From Saprospiraceae bacterium (GTDB taxonomy: Bacteria; Bacteroidota; Bacteroidia; Chitinophagales; Saprospiraceae): a DNA stretch of 64,000 nt. Shown here in pieces: positions 61,786 to 64,000 of this stretch. How positions within the stretch are numbered: position 1 is the first letter of the stretch; each line of letters starts with the position of its first letter. The position numbers and the translations under genes are program-made. Below the pieces are notes generated by a model. The model was not told the DNA's origin and did no database searches. It saw only the letters and a program-made list of their open reading frames with translations. The DNA lies in NCBI GenBank assembly GCA_041392805.1, contig JAWKLJ010000001.1:5392501-5456500 (forward strand), read 5' to 3'.

Positions 61786-63267
61786 CTACCTTCTACTATA
61801 GTTCGGTGCTTCCTTGGTAATTGTGATATTGTGTGGATGACTCTCCTGGAAGCCGGCCCCCGTGATTTTAACAAAGCTGGCTTCTTGTAGTTTTTCTATG
61901 GTCCCTGCGCCACAATAACCCATTCCAGCGCGTAAGCCACCCAGGTACTGAAGCATCACCTCCGCTACCGTCCCCTTATATGGGACACGTCCTTCGATGC
62001 CTTCGGGCACCAATTTTTTAATATCATCTTCGACATCTTGAAAATAGCGATCTTTGGACCCTTGTGACATGGCGCCCAGCGAACCCATCCCGCGGTATAT
62101 CTTAAATTTCCGACCGTCAAAAATCACCGTTTCGCCTGGTGCCTCTTCCACGCCTGCAAACAAGCTGCCGCCCATAATGGTACTGGCTCCGGCCGCCAAA
62201 GCTTTAACAATGTCTCCCGAATAACGAATGCCACCATCCCCAATGATCGGCACACCTGTACCTTGCAGCCCTCTGGCTGCATTGGCTATGGCCGACAATT
62301 GCGGAACACCCACACCAGCAACCACACGAGTGGTGCAGATACTACCAGGGCCTATACCCACTTTCACCCCATCTGCTCCGGCATCGGCCAAGGCCTTCGC
62401 CCCCTCCGCTGTCGCCACATTGCCACCCACCACTTGCAAGTTGGGGAACGCTGCCTTGACGCGTTTAATAGCATTAATGACGCCCAAAGAATGCCCATGT
62501 GCTGTATCTACACAAATTGCATCCACATCCACATTCACAAGGGCTTGCACACGCTCCATCATATCCGCCGTCACACCCACCGCAGCTCCGACGACCAAGC
62601 GCCCCAGGGAATCTTTACAGGAATGGGGATAATCCTGTACCTTCATAATATCTTTATAGGTAATGAGTCCAACCAGTAGTTGGTTTTCATCCACCACAGG
62701 AAGCTTCTCGATTTTGTGCTGTTGCAAAATAGCCCGGGCCAACTCTAAGGTCGTTCCAACAGGAGCCGTCACCAGGTTTTTCGCCGTCATCAAGTCCCTT
62801 ACCGGCCTGTTTTTGTCCCGCTCAAATCGCAAATCGCGATTGGTGAGAATGCCAATCAACTTGTTGCGCTCATTTATGATGGGAATGCCTCCAATCTTAT
62901 AGCGACTCATCAATTCCTGCGCATCTCCAACCCTAGCATTTTCAAGCAGGGTAACCGGGTCTACAATCATGCCGCTCTCCGAGCGTTTCACACTTCTAAC
63001 CTGCTCGGCTTGCTCGGCAATTGTCATGTTTTTGTGAATAATTCCAATGCCACCCTGCCTGGCTACCGCAATAGCCAATACGTTTTCTGTAACCGTATCC
63101 ATGGCAGCAGAAACAATGGGCGCATTCAGCCTTAATCCGCGGGTAAATTGAGTGGAGACACTAACTTCTCTAGGAAGAACTTCCGAGTAAGCAGGGACGA
63201 GTAACACGTCATCGAAGGTAAGCGCTTCACCTAAAAACTTGTCGAGATATACTTTTTGTCGTTCCAT
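61786..63267 (-). CDS. guaB: Inosine-5'-monophosphate dehydrogenase
   Basis: Catalyses the NAD-dependent oxidation of IMP to XMP, the committed step to GMP. The 493-residue protein from ATG at 63267 has the N-terminal 'EALTFDDVLLVPAYSEVLPR' motif, two CBS domains (about 95-210), and the catalytic loop 'GIGPGSICTTRVVAGVGVPQ' with the nucleophilic Cys, followed by 'GDGGIRYSGDIVKALAAGAS' and the flap 'KIYRGMGSLGAMSQGSKDRY'. The frame is open 27 bp further upstream, but no family member starts so early. The minus-7-like box TACCTTTG (63271-63278) abuts the start codon. Confidence 0.97.
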   Translation of the reverse strand: MERQKVYLDKFLGEALTFDDVLLVPAYSEVLPREVSVSTQFTRGLRLNAPIVSAAMDTVTENVLAIAVARQGGIGIIHKNMTIAEQAEQVRSVKRSESGMIVDPVTLLENARVGDAQELMSRYKIGGIPIINERNKLIGILTNRDLRFERDKNRPVRDLMTAKNLVTAPVGTTLELARAILQQHKIEKLPVVDENQLLVGLITYKDIMKVQDYPHSCKDSLGRLVVGAAVGVTADMMERVQALVNVDVDAICVDTAHGHSLGVINAIKRVKAAFPNLQVVGGNVATAEGAKALADAGADGVKVGIGPGSICTTRVVAGVGVPQLSAIANAARGLQGTGVPIIGDGGIRYSGDIVKALAAGASTIMGGSLFAGVEEAPGETVIFDGRKFKIYRGMGSLGAMSQGSKDRYFQDVEDDIKKLVPEGIEGRVPYKGTVAEVMLQYLGGLRAGMGYCGAGTIEKLQEASFVKITGAGFQESHPHNITITKEAPNYSRR

Positions 63268-63360
63268 GCGCAAAGGTATAAGAAATGATGGCAAAAGAAA
63301 AAACTCTGGCCGTAAAAGTTTTTTTATGTCAATTCCTTGTTCTTTTTCCTTGCATTTTGG

Positions 63361-63467
63361 TTCTTTGACAAATCTCGTGATCTAAAGGCAATCATAAAAA
63401 GAAGGCAACATTTCCTTTGGTCGTTTTTGCTTCCCTTTTATGATTGCCCACAAGATTTGTCAAAGAA
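63361..63467. repeat. Long interrupted inverted repeat between guaB and tadA
   Basis: Outer arms TTCTTTGACAAATCT (63361-63375) and its exact complement (63453-63467); inner arms GGCAATCATAAAA (63387-63399) and exact complement (63436-63448), separated by unequal bulges of 11 and 4 nt. The loop is about 36 nt. It lies in the divergent promoter region of guaB and tadA. Confidence 0.65.
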
Positions 63468-63490
63468 GGGCATTTTTAACCTTTATACTT

Positions 63491-63937
63491 ATGAAATTGA
63501 GTATCTATAGTGATGAACATTTTATGCGGCAAGCTTTGCTGGAGGCAGAAAAGGCAATGGAATTAGGCGAAGTACCCGTGGGGGCCGTCATCGTCTGCGA
63601 CAACCAAATCATTGCGCGTAGTCATAACCAAACCGAACAGCTCAACGATGTAACGGCGCATGCCGAAATCATCGCCCTCTCCGCCGCTGTCAATCACTTA
63701 GGAAGTAAGTACCTCACCGATTGTACCTTATATGTTACCCTGGAGCCTTGCGTCATGTGCGCAGGTGCACTCCAATGGGCCCAATTACCCCGCCTCGTCT
63801 ATGGAGCAGAAGACGAGAAGCGAGGGTTTATGCGATTTGGAAAAGCCCTATTACATCCTAAGACTAAAGTGGAATATGGCATCCTGCAAGAAGAAGCTCG
63901 ATACTTATTGCAAACTTTTTTTAAAAACAAAAGGTAA
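63491..63937 (+). CDS. tadA: tRNA-specific adenosine(34) deaminase
   Basis: Converts adenosine 34 to inosine in tRNA anticodons (chiefly tRNA-Arg), allowing wobble decoding. The 148-residue protein starts MKLSIYSDEHFMRQALLEAE at the ATG 63491; an upstream open frame to 63440 lies in the inverted repeat and is rejected. Zinc-binding and catalytic motifs are 'VTAHAEIIALSAAV' (His and the proton-shuttle Glu) and 'LEPCVMCAGAL' (two Cys). Length and order are normal for TadA. Confidence 0.96.
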   Translation: MKLSIYSDEHFMRQALLEAEKAMELGEVPVGAVIVCDNQIIARSHNQTEQLNDVTAHAEIIALSAAVNHLGSKYLTDCTLYVTLEPCVMCAGALQWAQLPRLVYGAEDEKRGFMRFGKALLHPKTKVEYGILQEEARYLLQTFFKNKR

Positions 63938-64000
63938 AGGCATTCTTTTGACAACGTTAAGGTTTGTGAAAATCCGTTAAAGTCTCTTAAGCAATTTTTA

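Overview
The window looks like a chromosomal segment of a member of the Bacteroidota, most likely a Saprospiria-type environmental bacterium. This placement is inferred from gene content: a secreted protein with a C-terminal type IX secretion (Por) sorting domain, a TonB-dependent receptor of the outer-membrane beta-barrel family, GH97, DUF5916, LytS/LytTR two-component genes, and promoters of the Bacteroidota type (minus-7 box TAnnTTTG). No rRNA, tRNA, CRISPR array or intact insertion sequence was seen.

Layout. 1-14.3 kb (all minus strand): a ferric-iron-type ABC transporter (permease cut by the window edge, binding lipoprotein), a DUF5916 outer-membrane protein, a frameshifted YVTN beta-propeller gene, a complete RND efflux operon (TolC, RND pump, membrane fusion protein), an exported Fe/Mn superoxide dismutase and an OmpR-type two-component system. 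Four promoters in this block share one operator-like motif at fixed distance from the minus-7 box, so the block looks like one regulon. 14.3-18.4 kb: an orphan LytTR domain, a small membrane protein, a transposase scrap, a decayed DUF1858/DUF2249 gene and an intact Ric/ScdA iron-sulfur repair gene with a palindrome in its promoter.

18.4-32.5 kb (minus): S9 peptidase, a FIST sensor plus histidine kinase pair, a PIN toxin-antitoxin pair, alpha/beta hydrolase, M20 dipeptidase, glucosaminidase, YcaQ-like glycosylase, a DUF4287/DUF5655 protein, a zinc-protease-like lipoprotein and two secreted unknowns. 32.8-43.8 kb (plus): an NSS transporter, then GH97, an FG-GAP protein, a two-domain esterase, a 2OG-Fe(II) oxygenase and a cupin, ending with a second copy of the PIN toxin-antitoxin pair. 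Three copies of a roughly 330-bp structured repeat with terminal inverted repeats and target-site duplications lie at 30.3, 34.4 and 36.9 kb.

43.9-54.9 kb: a serine-hydrolase relic, an ECF sigma/anti-sigma operon whose third gene is a secreted homologue of the anti-sigma sensor domain, an S41 peptidase that shares the sigma gene's promoter motif, an S10 carboxypeptidase, a MNT nucleotidyltransferase beside a gutted HEPN toxin gene, GC-rich tandem repeats, a type IX secreted protein and an unrecognised helical-repeat protein. 55-64 kb: dienelactone hydrolase, a LytS/LytTR system divergent from a TonB-dependent receptor with four LytTR-like sites between them, YceI, a PepSY protein, guaB and tadA.

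The most interesting systems are (i) the sigma/anti-sigma/secreted-homologue/S41 module with a shared GTCACTT-N14-ACACTAT promoter, (ii) the two-component regulon around an RND pump, SOD and iron transporter, (iii) the mobile structured repeat, and (iv) the LytTR-TonB receptor control region.
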